64,000 bases of DNA from Drosophila persimilis (GCF_003286085.1 NW_020825288.1:24304001-24368000); one strand, 5' to 3'; positions 34,438 to 48,160 are shown, counted from the stretch's first letter. A program made the numbers and translations. Notes: a model not told the origin generated them from the letters alone.

Positions 34438-37400
34438 GTAACCAGCGACACAGCAACGAACAGAACACACAGAACCGAACCCACCAGAAAAATCTATAAA
34501 CTGGGGCACTTTAAATTTTGTTGAATTTGGTAGAAGAAATATGTTTTTTAAACGATTTAAAGGCATTATTTTATGGATATCTGGAGGGCTTTACTGACCT
34601 TTGATTAATGTGATTTAGCACATAGCAAATAAAGTCTATCTATAGCTCGTGCAACAGAAAGACTCCTGGAAAATGCATTTTCATTAGAAAGCAATACAAA
34701 ATAATTACAAAAAAAAACCCCTGCTCTGCACCCCCTTCCGTATCTGTACACCATCTATCCTCCAGTAAAGATCTCCCTCCCAACTCATTAGTTAAGCCAA
34801 ATCTGTTTGCAGTCCTCATTTGCTTTGGAAAACTCTCACCTCACCTCATCAGGCAGCAAAAAGAGTCTCGGCGGAGTGGTGTGTGGCGTGCGGGCTGGGG
34901 GTTGGGGGGGGAAAACAAGTGCCAAGTTTGCACTAAGTGAAAATGCATTGAAAAAACACGAAGAAGAAACTGCTGTTTCTTTTTTTTATGGACAGACCGA
35001 CCCGTAAAGGTTACACACGAAAGAGAGTTCGAGCTAAACAAATTGATGGTTAGACCAGCGATGCTGTAGCCGATGCCAAAAGTTTGATAACCCCCTCTCA
35101 GGCAACCCGATCCGATACCCCAAAACTGATATCTACATCGTATCCATCGTATGCCTGCCGTTTAATCACCAAAATTACCTTTTTATAGCGTACGAAAATC
35201 GAATGAAAAGCCCGAAAAGCCCGAAAGGAAACGGTTAATTAACATTCGAGTGTATAATTTCCACATGGCAAAAGGATATATAAAATAATCAACAAAAGCC
35301 AACAAATTGCTGCAACTAGTGGAGAGGGAGATGCCAGAGGGAGCGAGTGAGAGGGCACGCTGTTGTTGCAACTGTCATTACGTCCGTGCAACCTGTTGCT
35401 TGGACTCTCTGCCTCTGCCAGTGCCAGTGCCACTGTATCTGTATCTGTCGCTGGGGTAATCAACCAGAGAGCCACCAAAATGAATATACGAGTATGGGCA
35501 AGGAAAATGCGATGCCAATGGTAGTGCAGTGGTGCAGTGGGGAGTGGGGAGGGGGAGCGGGGAGGGGAAAACTTGTACTCGTAAAATTAATGAACTTTTC
35601 GAAAGTGAAACTTTTGATGAAGTGGCGCTTTTTTGTCTTTGAATATGAACGTGAAACATTTTGAATATTTTAAATCTAAGAGATAGGGAAATTGCTGAAG
35701 GAAAAACTGGTTACAAAACTCAGAAAACAGAAGTGGGACTAAGTGAAAATTAGTTGGAAAATGGCTTGAATCTAAGATGAAAGTAGAATGAACGTGGAAA
35801 GAGAATACAAGTGTTCTGATAGCTCCCCAAAGATCAGTTATCTTATGGAAAATATCAATAGAAATTGATCTTTGAAGTATTCATTAACCCTCTAGTGATG
35901 TCTTGGGGCCTTCTCTTTAGGTCTGAATAGGCTCCAGAGGTTTCAGAGAACCATTTTGTCACCTTTTTCTCGCATACCGACTGCACTCTTCCCTCGATAA
36001 ACTTGGAACCCCCTTGAAACCCCTCTCTTGGGTAGAAAAACTTGACATTGATGATCGACTAGTAGTAGACTAGACTCGGTCTCTCGGTCTCTCTGCCTCT
36101 GTATGTGGCTCCAACTATAGCTCTGGCATTCACTTTTATGTATGTTTTTTTTCTTTCTGCTGGCTCCAAGACCTGCCGCAATCTTTGGGGCGACATATTG
36201 GAATGCATAATTCATGGCTACAGCTAATATATTGATTATAGCCGAGACTTGACGATGGAATTCCATTGCTATGCTATTTTTATGGCCATTCACTGATGGA
36301 ACAGAGCTTTTACGGCCCGATGACTACTATTTATGGGAATAACTGTGTGATATGTGATATGTATGCAGATATGATATAGAAAGTAGAAGTTGATGGGGTT
36401 CCCACATAACGATAATTATCATTCGTGGGAATAATAAGTGGAAACTGGATGGGGAATGGATCTATAAAGAAAGTATAAGTAGAAACCGCACCAATAAATA
36501 TCTCATCCTGATTCCATAGAATATACCTTTTCCATTGCCAAGTTCAACACGAAATCCCTTCAATATTTATGAAGACATTTTGAAGCTGAAGCTTAAAAAC
36601 CGCAATTTATGCTCCAGCTTTGAAAGCAAATCCTTTAAACCGATTTCTGGAAAAGCAAATATACACAGAAGAGCCCCATACCATGCCAGGCCATGCCATA
36701 AAGAATCTCTACCTCTGTATCGAGAGAGGAGGAAAGAAACCAGTTTTTCACATGACCATAAAGAATACCAGCAACGGATTCGATCTCTGACAAAAAATAA
36801 AAGACCAAAAGAACAAGAAACACGTATTCGAGAGGGGCCCTAGCACACAGTCACCAACAAAAGTCTACAAAAGAACTCTCCAAGGGTGCCTGGGGGGGGA
36901 CGGGGACGGGGGTTTTTGAGTGAGAATTTCCACTCGAAACTAAAACTCGCTTTGAAAGAAAGAAAAAGTCTTTAACAGACTCCAGACAGAATCCAAGTCA
37001 AGTCAAGTTGTTGTTGAACTGGTTTCCGATCCGAAGATCAGAGGAACAGAGAGAAGAGAGGAACAGGCGAAATGGAACACACACACCATAGCCGGGCCCT
37101 TTGGAGACTTTGATTTTGGAGACTCCCACTCTCTGTCTCGCTCTATCGCCCTGCATGCGGGTGTTTCTCGAACGTTTAACCCATTGATTTATATTGGTAA
37201 TTTAACGCCATTATTGTGCAGCTGCCACTCCTGACTCCAGCTCTTTGACTCTTTTGGGAAAGTTATCTAACAGAAGAGGGGGAGGCCATGAACTGCATTG
37301 CTGCATTGAACCAGACAATTGAGTGATTTCTATTTCTGCTCTGGGGGCCAGGGGCAAGGGCAGGGCCAGGGGCCCTTCCCATGTTTCGAGGCAATTACCT

Positions 37401-40400
37401 CGCCCCCCCAACCGACTTCCAAACATATCCCCAGCTAGCGCTACACCTCCATGATTCGTGGCCTGTTGCCATGTTATGCCTTCATAATTGTTTGGGCTTG
37501 CAATCAAAAAAACCATACAAAGTGGGAAATGGATAAAAATTGTAACCCTTTTTCCCCCTATTTTCACTCTTTCCCTCGAAATTGAGCAGTAAAATTGTTA
37601 ATTTAGCTTCTGTCTTGTGTTAGTCACGTGAGCTTCAAATTAAGTTTTGGTACCCAGCACTCATCGGGCGTGGGGGTGTATTAAATTCGTGTAAACGTAC
37701 GTAACACCAAGAAGGAAGCGTTGCCAACATAAATAAAGCAAATCCGAATAGGAGATGTACTCTGGACGTTGATATTCAATGAATGCATCTTTCGATCACA
37801 GGCAAAACGCAGCCCACCTCCCGCCCAACCAACCGAGGGGCTCTACCGCATGACGCGCGGCGATAGGAAAGATAGCTGTTAGACCAATAAAGTAAAATAT
37901 ATGTAGTACAGGGTATCTTTGTGTCGAGCCACGTGTACTTTGATGGAAAGTAAGTATTCCGAATGTATTTTTGCTGTTGTTGAATGTAGTCATTCCTGCC
38001 TGCAATTAGCGCATTCGTGCGGGGAGGATTCGATTCAGTTGTGGCTATAAATAAACAAAGTTGGGAATGGCCCCTCCCCTCCCCCTGAATAGAGGGCGTT
38101 TGGCAACCAAAGCGACATTTAAAACCGATTCGATAGAGTCTTGCAGACCCTAAGGTTGTTTCTTGGAAGCCAAAACGGAAAGCTTCCTACTATTTTTCTT
38201 AGAACCCATCGCTCGCAGTCCCCCCTTCTCTGAGTATGGGTATTCCATTCCACCTGCTTGTTCCACTTCTCACATGCAAAAATTTCACAAACACAATATT
38301 TGTACGCGAAACGATCTTATTAAGAGCCAAGATTTATTAGCAGCTTGGAATGGGAAGTCTTGAAATCAAAAGGCGACAATCTGCGAGTAGATACGGCGAA
38401 AAAATAAAACTGGATTTTAAACTGGGGGGCCGCCGTTGCTGGAGGGGAACCCCCCCTTCAAGTCGGCACAATCTGTGGTTCATTCAGCAATGTGTGTTGC
38501 ATAGTTTCAAAGACGGAAAAAGACAAAAAGAAAAACCCCACAGATATAAAATAAGACATGTAAAATGCGTTGAAAGCAACAGCTCTGTTGCATTTTTTGT
38601 TGCAGCAAAATACTTGTTTTTTGTTTTTTTTTTGGCTTACGAAACCATGCAACACACACAAAACAGTAAGCATTGGAGTAGCGGCAGCGGCAGCCACATT
38701 GATTAGGAAATGAATGGCAGCGATTTGTAGTTGTATCTTGTGCAGTTTCCAGATACGAGCAGCAACGGCAACCAAATGAATACTTCACTTGACATGCTGC
38801 GTGCCTGCCCCCAAACCCCACCGCACCTCCCCGCCCCGCACACACACCTCCGCGGTGCACATACCGCACCCAGTTTCAAATTCTTGCCGATTGATTCATA
38901 ATGAAGAAACCTGTTTCTCTTTTTTTTTTAACAAGAAATGCGGGAAGAGTAATTTCTATAAAACGAACTTTTTGTACTCTTTTAATTCTATTGAATTTCT
39001 ATCTATTGAATTTCATAGATATTTTTTTAGGAGATTTTAAGAGGTTTCAAGATTCTCAAATTCGAGGATTTTGTATTAGAAAAGCTAAGTATTTCTAAAA
39101 AAAACCAGAGGAAAGTCTCATTCAATTTAAAATAATAAAGAAACTCTTATAAATATTATGATTTGCGAAAGATGATTACTTTAGGAACTTAAAAATGTTG
39201 ATCCAAAATGTTTAAAAGTTTACAAAATTTAAAATTTTCATAAAAAACTTTACAGATTTGTTTTCTTAACTCCTGAAACCAAATAGATTGTTCATTAGGA
39301 AGTAACTAAAGCTATATACAAATAATATAACTAGAAATGTATTCCTAAATCAGAGATCTGCATTTGCATTCTAAGAACTATTCACACAATATTCACTCTA
39401 GCATTAATAGTGTTCAAAAGCCAGGTGTTCAAATAGCTAAAAGCTAAATACCCTGCTTTTTGCTTGGCTCATTCTGTCTATGATAATAATCCGATTGCAA
39501 TGAGCTCATTTAAGCCTAATTTAATTTAATTTAAGATATGGTCCTTATAAACGATTCTGCGTTTTCGGTTTTCTTGTATCTTCAAGATTGTGGATGCCAC
39601 AATATTTACAAAATTGTAGGTGGCGGAAGGAAGTAGCCTGTGGATATAAGAAATAGATAGGTTATACCAAAGACAATTGAATTATAATATGAGTAACGAG
39701 TAAGATCAAAATGCTTCAATGAGCACGTGAGTGCGTACCAAAAAGAGCCCACCTGATCAAGATTTATTCCCTTTCCATTGCCAATATCTAACCAAAAGAG
39801 CGGAATACTCTATCAGAATAGGGCATAGAAAGAGACAGCACACACATTTCGCATATTTTCGCAACAACTCACTCACTCAATTGCTGTCTGGGCGATCACT
39901 TTCCGGACAATAAAGTTCTGTATGTGTGGTGTTCCCTTCGTTTTGTTCACATCAAATCAGGCAGAACACTCCACAACAGAAACATTCCCCAGTCCCCCCC
40001 CCCACAATCGACGACTCCACCTGCGGTTTTCGATGTCTACCTCCTTGACCCTCGATATTTGCATTCAATTAATTGCGGCCCGTCCTTCTGTTTGCCTTTC
40101 CTTAAGCCACATTTCCATTCCTATTCAATGATTCATTGCACTCCCTCTACCTACCTCTATCCACCTCTCAAATGAAGTTATAGAATCGCGTATTTGTTTT
40201 ATTTAACGTGTATTTATCTTCGGTTTTGGGTTCGTTCAAAATATTTATGCGTGTCTGATTTTTCGCCATAAATATTATTATTTTTCCGTGCCATTTCCAC
40301 ACTTTTTCCGCATTCGTGTTGATATTTATGAAAATTCCCTTGGCTGGCAAGCTGTTGAATTGTGATAAAAAGTAATTGGCTTTTTCACTGTTTGCATTGT

Positions 40401-41281
40401 CTGCGGCATTGTCTGAAATTCAATTGGCGAATGAGTTCTACAAATGGGGGGGCATTCGAATCGAATCAATTTTAACCCTTGATGGTCAAGCTTTTTTGCC
40501 ATATGCCCACGACGGATGGCCATCTAGCATCTACTGGAAAACTCTAGTATTTATCGTAGTATCTTTTATGGGTATCTCAATCTTTATGTTATGTATCTAA
40601 TTTTTTTGCCATTCGTTTTGGGACATTATCTCCCGACAATTGCAATTATGCACACCTTAATGATTTTTTGTGTGGGTTCAATTAGATTCAGCCTTTCCCC
40701 CCCACTCCGCAAACAGTAAAATGTCAAAGTTGAACTTCATTTGAATCCATGGGAACATGTGGGACAGAATTACATGTGAAAGTTGGCGTTATTTCAACTG
40801 AAGGCAGAACCAGAAAAACCAAGCAGAAAGCAGGGCTAACAAGCAATTTTATATGCAAATCAATCGCAGATTGAATAAAACATCAGAAAAAGAGACACAA
40901 AGAGAGAGGGAAAGGGGTAAAGGGAGCTTTTAGCCAACTGATGAGACCCAAAAGACCCAAAAAAGAGGCCACAAAGGCAAACTTCGAAAAAACTGTGGAA
41001 AGATTCGTTGCGGTCTTTCTGCGAATTTAAATTCTTTTATTTTTGAATTTGTAAGCGATTTGCGTACGCATCTTAATACTGAACTCTGAATACCGAATCT
41101 TTTAAATTGGAATTTGAATACAAAAGCCAAAAGATAAAGATTGATTGTCTTTTGAGACAGATGTTTATGAATCATGGGGATAAATGGCGAATATATATAC
41201 ATAAAAGACTATATATCTAGAGGGCTCTCTGATATTACCATTAGCTATAATTTGTATAATTATTATAATTTTTTAAACTTT

Positions 41282-41309
41282 TGCTTCTGTTCTTTCTTTG
41301 CAGGTGAGT
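41282..41309 (+). promoter_or_regulatory. candidate zero-length recursive splice site
   Basis: A strong pyrimidine tract (TGCTTCTGTTCTTTCTTTG) ends in CAG at 41303 and is followed at once by GTGAGT (41304-41309), so a 3' and a 5' splice site abut with no exon between. Possible branch-point sequence (TTTTTAAACTT) lies just upstream. This is the known ratcheting-point layout in long Drosophila introns. It sits 6.9 kb into the 18.8-kb intron 34438-53244. A second GTGAGT at 41363 would define a 59-base exon whose frame stops at once (GTG AGT TAA), so it would not be productive coding sequence. Confidence 0.65.
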
Positions 41310-41650
41310 TAAACGTTCTTTTAGAAAACAATCTTTCGCATGCCCTTTGGGGCCGCTTATTCGTGAGTATGAATAATTTGCAGCGTAATTAAGGGCGCAG
41401 ACTGGATCTCATTACGGATGGATAGACGCTGGAGCTGCAGCTGAAGGCTCTCAAGCATTAAAAATAATAGTTGTTCTTTGGGGAGGCTTCATTTTCCAGT
41501 TGACTTCCTCGGATAAATATTTTCTATAGAAAATTGCACTTAATTGTGTGCAGTTTGTGTCCCCCAAAAGAGGAATCGTTGATGCATCCCAAAGGTGTGG
41601 ACAGCCAATGAACAAACATGTGGGGGCATACACAATGTTGTGGTCCACGC

Positions 41651-41683
41651 TACAGTGTGTAACGAGAGTATAAGCACACTGTA
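41651..41683. repeat. short TACAGTGTG inverted repeat
   Basis: TACAGTGTG (41651-41659) and CACACTGTA (41675-41683) are perfect reverse complements around 15 bases. The ends resemble Tc1-type TA+CAGTG termini and lie close to the similar structure at 41776-41970. Confidence 0.5.
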
Positions 41684-41775
41684 AAAGCGATAGCAAGTCT
41701 ATTAAACTAAGCCACAAAAATACAAACTTGTGAAGTGCACCAAAATCGTGCAAATATTTATGTGCCCACATTCTA

Positions 41776-41970
41776 TACAGTGCGCGGTGAAAGTATAGCG
41801 ATACTGCAACAAATTGGAGAAAGATTCATTCACAAACAGAAATTCAATCCAATGGAATCCATTTTTGACTGCTTCCTGTTTTTGGAACACAACTCCCTGA
41901 CGTCATATTTCTGTCGCGCAGTGTACCGTCATAAATTAGCATAGCAAATGCTCTACCGTTCCGCACTGTA
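41776..41970. mobile_element. candidate Tc1-like MITE
   Basis: TACAGTGCGCGGTGAAAGTA (from 41776) and, at the far end, CCGTTCCGCACTGTA (ending 41970) give TA-flanked termini sharing CAGTGCG as an inverted repeat. The enclosed 191 bases have no coding frame of note. Size, TA flanks and the CAGTG start fit a non-autonomous Tc1/mariner-type element, but the matching terminal stretch is short. A CRE word TGACGTCA lies inside (41898-41905). It may be chance. Confidence 0.35.
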
Positions 41971-42434
41971 CCCTGAAAGCCATGTCAATTATTTTTACGT
42001 GTGTGTGACGTTTATCTAAAGTGACACCGCACAGCCATGCAAATTGCACATAAATCGATTGTGTGGGTATCGATAATCGCTCTGTGACTCTGTAGCCTTT
42101 GCCGGTGACTGTACCTGCGGCTCTTTGCCGTGGCTGTGGCTGTGGCTGTGTTGATGGCTTGCCACATAGTTTGCATTTATTACAAACGAGTAACATTAAA
42201 TATTATGGATTTTTTTCCACTCGTTGAGAGGCAAATACTCGTATTTCTGCGTGGGTTTTTCGTGCCGTGTCGAGCATTTAATTGCTTGATCAAATACAGA
42301 GTACGGGGCAGAACAAATGAAACGATTGATTGTCCAAACAATCATAAATAAAGTACTCTACTAAGTGGGGAGAGCTAATGACACGGTTACGGTCTAGAGT
42401 GGGGAGTGGAAAGGGGAGGCATGCTAATTCCCTC

Positions 42435-42457
42435 AACTGCTAAGCCACACTGTGAGG
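42435..42457 (+). repeat. CTGCTAAGCYAC motif, diverged copy
   Basis: AACTGCTAAGCCACACTGTG, close to the copy at 19092. Weaker relatives are at 54363-54384 and 58567-58591. Confidence 0.55.
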
Positions 42458-45400
42458 CAAACCCCTAAACGAGACTACTAGCGAGCTCTAAATGTCCGTT
42501 TTAAGCAGATGTATTTCTGTTTTGCACTAGATTCACGCCACTACAACATTTCATTCAGAAATATCTTTTATTTGCCCTTTTCCAACTCCCAAAGGAAACT
42601 TTACCTTTGCCCCAGTTTTTCTCTCTGCCGCTGCATTCACTGATTAGAATGGAGACATAATGATTTCGATTCAGAGACATGTCAGAGGCGGCGACATTCT
42701 GCCGGTTCCTGTGCCCCTTGTGGCACTTCACACGTGTTTCCTTTGGCTATGCCTCACTCCTCTGAAGAGGAGCCCTGGAACACTGCCGTTTGCTGACTGT
42801 TTGCCTTGGGAAAATTACACACTCATTTTCAGAGTGTTTACTTTTTGCATACGGGAGGCGGGGAGGGCGCTACATGCATATTCTCCAGCCTGTATCCTGC
42901 TGTATCCCATTTCCTGTTTACCCATCGCACGGAAAGAAAAAAGAGGCCATGGATGAGATAATAGAACAAGAACCAGAACCAGAGCAAGCATTGTGTGAGG
43001 AGGATATCTGTGTGTTTTTGTGTGTGTGTGAGTGTTGAGGATAACACGTCGTAACAAGTGAAAGGATGCTCGAGAGCGCTTACGGGTTATCCACCAAATG
43101 ACAATGGACACGGCATCGGATACATTTACTTGGACTTTAAGGATTAAGTGAGTGTTTAAGATGTTGATGTTCTTGGAGCAAAAGTCTCTTAAGGGACTCA
43201 TACAGAGATTTCATTCAGTTGGAAAGCTCTTTAGATCTTTTAGACTCTTATTGGGTAAGGATTACTTGGATGTAGAAGATCTCACTCAAGATCTGTTCAA
43301 GTAATTCAATCAAGCATACTCTTGGGCTAAGATCTTCTTATCTTTTTCAGACAACAACGAATATACCCTTTTGGATTATTATGGAACCGCTAATAATGTT
43401 TCAGTCGTGCCAAATTCTTAGGCTTGGGCTCCTCTAATCTTCCATTAGATCTTTTAATCATTGAATTTCTCTTGTGACATCGTATTTCAAGCCCCGCTAC
43501 CATCCATTCGTAATCCTTGCTGCATGACTGACCCAAATCTGAGTGCCTTGCCGTAAAGGTCATTCCACAAGCACATTCCACAAGCTGCGAGCACGAGTAT
43601 CTATAGATAGGGATAGATAGATACACACTTGAGCGGAGGGCACAATTCCAAGTGGCATTCAGGGTATCCCCCGGGGCGAAGAAGGGCCTCTGCGTGGCGT
43701 GGCACGCATGCGCACCATAATTCAAGCACATGAGGAACGCACTTTTCTTGCAGTCGAATGGAGGAGGGGCCCGAATGGGTAGGGGGCACTACTCTGTAGC
43801 GTTTCCTCTTCTGCCTAATTTATATATGTGGCTGTGTGTATCTATGAAATCTAGAGTTTTGTAGTTCAAGCACGTACCACGCACAAAACAAAAGAAAACA
43901 CTCGACACCGATAGAAATTCTTTAAAGAAAAAAAAACCAAATAGTGCCTATGGATATGGAGTGTGTTTGCTTTTGGTTCGAAAGTTGTATCCGACAGATA
44001 CTGGGGTACATTCTGTGCGTGTGAGTGTATATGTGTGTGTGTGCTACAGTTTAAGCATCATTCCAATTTGTTGTTGGCCTTAAAGTCGGCCTGCAAAAGC
44101 ATTAACACGTCGCGACGGCATAAAACTCGTTAAATGCTCCCCAAAGGATCCTCTCCAACGGCGGCAACAGAAACAACAGTAAACCCAAAGCCACTCAGAC
44201 GCATCATTTGGGTCTGGCCTGGCAACAGTGCCACATAAATATGTACTCGTCCATACACTGAGAAAACTGGGGCATAGGGGACTAGTATCCTTGCGATCTT
44301 ATGATGCTTCAGTATTTCACCAATCAAAGTAAACCATTTTAGAGAATACGTTCATCTAAGATAGATATTTATTCGCACTACAGATAGACGTACACTTCCA
44401 AGACCTGGATGTACATCTTTCGAGGGAAATTATCTCTAAAGTTTGGTTGTTTTTCCCTCAGTGTCTGAGTACTTCCCACATGCACACATCAATGTCATGG
44501 AATATGCAAATGTTGTTATTGAAAAGCCCTTCCCCAAAATGGCCTCGACATGTCAAGTGGGGGGGCGAGGAGGTCAGTTTCAGCCTCCACCTCAGAGTTT
44601 TCCGGCTATCCTACTGCCTGGCCTTTGCCTCCTCCTTCTCCGACCCGTCACGTGGCCATTTTACTCTCTGTCGCCTGGTCCTCCTTCACTCATCACCAGC
44701 CACGGCCCCACTCTGCCGACTTGTTAATCGTCGCAGACAAGTCGTATGTCATCTACGTGAGCGGCAGGACAACGTAACCTCCAACCTCCAGTTGCTGTTG
44801 TTGTTCTTCCTGTGGATGTGGATGTCCTCCAACAATATCACTGCCATGATGCCACCAGGATGATGGTGCAACGACACAGACTAGCAGCGGGAAGGGGCAG
44901 CAGGAGACACTGTCGCTTAACACCCGGCCAAATGGACAGATGGGACATGGGGGATGGGTCAGGTACACGTTCCAGCTGGGGTTCCATCAGCATCTGACTT
45001 GCATACGAAAGTAGCTTTCGAAAGGGGTCACCATCTGTCGATGATATGCATTAGCACTAATATTTGACATTATGGTGATTCAATGTGTGGAAAGAACTCT
45101 AAATATAAGGGGGGATTTCGATGGTAACTCTCTAATAAAGAGAAAGCGGGGGAGAATGGGAAAGGATTTTTAGGGAAATTTAAGGAAATTTGTTAAATAA
45201 AAATATTTGCAAATAATCCAGGGGAATTTAAGATACATTTACAGGGTGTGTAACTGTCAGTAAGTCATATTAATAGAACGATCTTAGGATCACACATCTA
45301 AGGGTCTTAGGAAATGGAAGACAAAGCCAACAATGGAAATCCGCATCGGTCCTTCGTCTCGCATTCGAGTACGAGCCAAATACTGAATACTGCGCTCATC

Positions 45401-45974
45401 CGAAAGTGATGATTGGTGCTAAGGACAAAGCATATACCCCTAGTTTTTAAGAAATTATGATCGATTCTATATCTGGAATATCTAAAGTCCAGATCCAACC
45501 AACCAACCACTTTTCTTCTCCATAAAATCTATATTGTCAATACGATCCACTGCCTTTCTGAAAGTTTATAAACATGTGGAACACCCTAATAAAAAAAAGT
45601 ACAACTATAGAAACCACACACGCAAAATGCTCTCAAGTCTAGAGGAATTCATTGACTGTATGTGTATCATCGTCATTCTTAAAAAAACAAAGCCTCAAAC
45701 GTACTCCCGAAATCCCTTTATCCCCAAAACTTATTTACTTTGAGGTTCGTGTCTCGTCGCTGACTACAACGCAACATGGGGCAGATGGGGAATGCAAAGA
45801 GGGGGGAAGAAGGAAGAGTACAGAGGAGGGACAGGAAAGGAACGGAACGGCGAAAGGAAGTGGGGGTTTCAGAAGGGTAGAAGGAATATTTGGCAAAGAC
45901 CAAATGCAACAACTTTGCCAAGTTTTTTTTTGTTATATCCTGCCAATGCCGAGAAAGAGACAGGAAGAAAGGCA

Positions 45975-45994
45975 AGAGAGAGAGAGAGAGAGAG
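45975..45994 (+). repeat. GA microsatellite
   Basis: About ten AG units. A second GA-rich array lies at 46165-46200. Confidence 0.9.
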
Positions 45995-46072
45995 GCGAGG
46001 GAACACTTAAATTAAAATTGTCATGGTTGATTGCATTTCCGTGCCTGTATTTGTTCTGCTATATCTGTGTGC

Positions 46073-46097
46073 CTGTCTGTCTGTCTGTCTGTCTGTC
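46073..46097 (+). repeat. CTGT tetranucleotide microsatellite
   Basis: Six CTGT units. Confidence 0.95.
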
Positions 46098-47992
46098 GGT
46101 GTCGATGTTCGTATGTCTGGGATGCACACACAAGAGTCAATTGTTTATCAATTGAGGTACACCCGTGAGAGGAGGGAGAGAGAGAGAGAGGAGGAAAGGG
46201 AAGCAGACATCTATGGCAGAAACAACCACTACACTCCTCTAGGGATAGGTTAGGTCTCTGTGTGTTGTGGAATATGTTTTCTGTAGATTACCATCCACAC
46301 ACACAAGACAAGGTCTTGCTCTTTTTCTGTACCTGAAATGACCCTTGAGAACCTTTTTTTTTTTTGTTCTTTCTGCCTGAATTTGTGCCTTGCATTTCCC
46401 CTACCTGATCGATCCATCGATCGCCTGAGACTGTACAGCGAGAGACTAGAAAAGAAATAGATTAAAAAATCATTAAAATGTTGATAAATTGTGGGCCCAC
46501 TGCCGAGGAAAGAAACAAGAGGTTAAATCCAAAATCCCAGTAGGTGTTGAACAAATTAAAGGCAATCATTTGGATCAGAGAGCGAAAGAGACCCCAACTT
46601 GCGGGCATGGCCCATGATTTACGAGTGTCTCTGCACATGGGGGATACCTTTGTCTAAAGCCTGACCTCCAACCAACAAAAAAATGCCTACAAAACTGAAT
46701 CGATATTCCTTCAGCTCTCCAACAATATTTGGCCTTTGTTTTGGGGGGCTATTGAACAACTACAAGTATTGCATGTGAGGCATGTCTTTGGTTTCTGTTT
46801 GTTTTTTGGCATGGAGTTCCCTCCAACAAGAAATTCTACTTTATAGAAATTCCAGTCTAGAGTTTCCATTGTTTAAAGGCAGCATCAGCAGGGCCTCTGT
46901 CTCTGTCTCTGTTTCCGTGGATATTGGCAATGGCGTCAGAATCGTTTACATGTACTCTACTGCCATGAGGAGTGACGACTGTGGCTGCAGATGGGGCTAG
47001 AAATGGGAATGGGAACTGCAGAACTGCAGAGCTGCCTCGGTTGATTTGCTTTTAATTTTGCATAAATATTCGAGGAGTGCGGGAATGCTGCTGCTGCTGC
47101 TGTCAGTTGCAGTCTCCAGTTGCTGACAGCCAGCGAGAGTCGTCCACTACTACTGTATCTACATATATGAATAGAAATCTCTACAGATACAGATACAAAA
47201 TCCACTGCAGAACTCTACCCATGACACTCTTTTTTTGTCGTTTTCTTTGTCTGTGCTTCATGTTTTGTCTTTAAAAATTCATGAATGCAATACATTTTCT
47301 GCATAGTTTGCACTTTAATCGTATAAAATTTAATTCACAGAATTTTCCCCTCCACATCGCTCAATGGAGTGATCTCTCCGTCCCCTTCTCAGAGTCGGGG
47401 TCTCATGTTTGTCACTTTAAACGTTTAAACGTTTAATAAGCGAACCTCTTGATTGAATTAATACGCTCTGTTCCTCTCCATTGTTGCTCCATTGCTCCAT
47501 TGCTCCACTGCACATGATCCCACCGCAGATCGGAGACGACACAGAGGCAGCAGCGTTAATTGAATTGAAGTTGAAAGATGTCTCCTCCTCAAGCTGTGAA
47601 CTTTTCAACTTGTTTTCTTCTGCCTTTGAAGTGTCTGGAAAAGTTGCGGAATATATGCAGAAATCTGTGTGTTCAAATGAAGATTTATTGCATCGATTGA
47701 GGAAAGTGTTAGATGGGGCGCTTGTTGACTTTTCCCCATAATCGAATTGAACTGATGTGGTTTTATTTCTATGCAAATAGAGATTGAAGTAGATGGTTTT
47801 CTTTGAAGATATTTCTCGTTAAGAAAAGAAAATCTTTGGCCTTTAATTTTGAGAGCATAATCGGTACTTCAGAGACTTGAGGAGTTTTAGAAAGAAATAT
47901 ATTTTTCGTAAAAGGATTCTTTCTTGATTTTTCATCAAAAAGTGTAGAAATCTTTTGAAACTATTTAAGAAGAATTCTTACTTTAATTTGCA

Positions 47993-48160
47993 ATTTATGA
48001 TGAAATATTCTTTACTTTCCTATAGTTGATGGGATCCTAAGATCCTTTTTCCTTTTGTATAATTTTCGGTTTTCACTTTATGATGAAATATTCGATGGTT
48101 TATGGGATCCTAAGATCCTTTTGTTGAATTTTCGGTTTTCAATTTATGATGAAATATATA
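47993..48160 (+). repeat. imperfect tandem repeat with GGATCCTAAGATCC cores
   Basis: Two units of about 85 and 65 bases (47993-48076 and 48077-48141) share ATGATGAAATATTC, then GGGATCCTAAGATCCTTTT and ATTTTCGGTTTTCA. A third partial unit starts at 48142, and a fragment (TTCAATTTATGATGAAATTC) recurs at 48265-48282. Each full unit holds the short inverted repeat GGATC-CTAA-GATCC. Confidence 0.85.

Noticed and set aside
37900..37953. GTAAGT donor-like site at 37948
   Set aside because: The only ATG before it leaves one codon base, so it cannot join the core, and no acceptor frames a cassette exon.
43105..43147. ATG mini-exon (MDTASDTFTWTLRI) before a GTGAGT donor
   Set aside because: It would leave two codon bases, incompatible with the phase-0 start of the 53245 exon.
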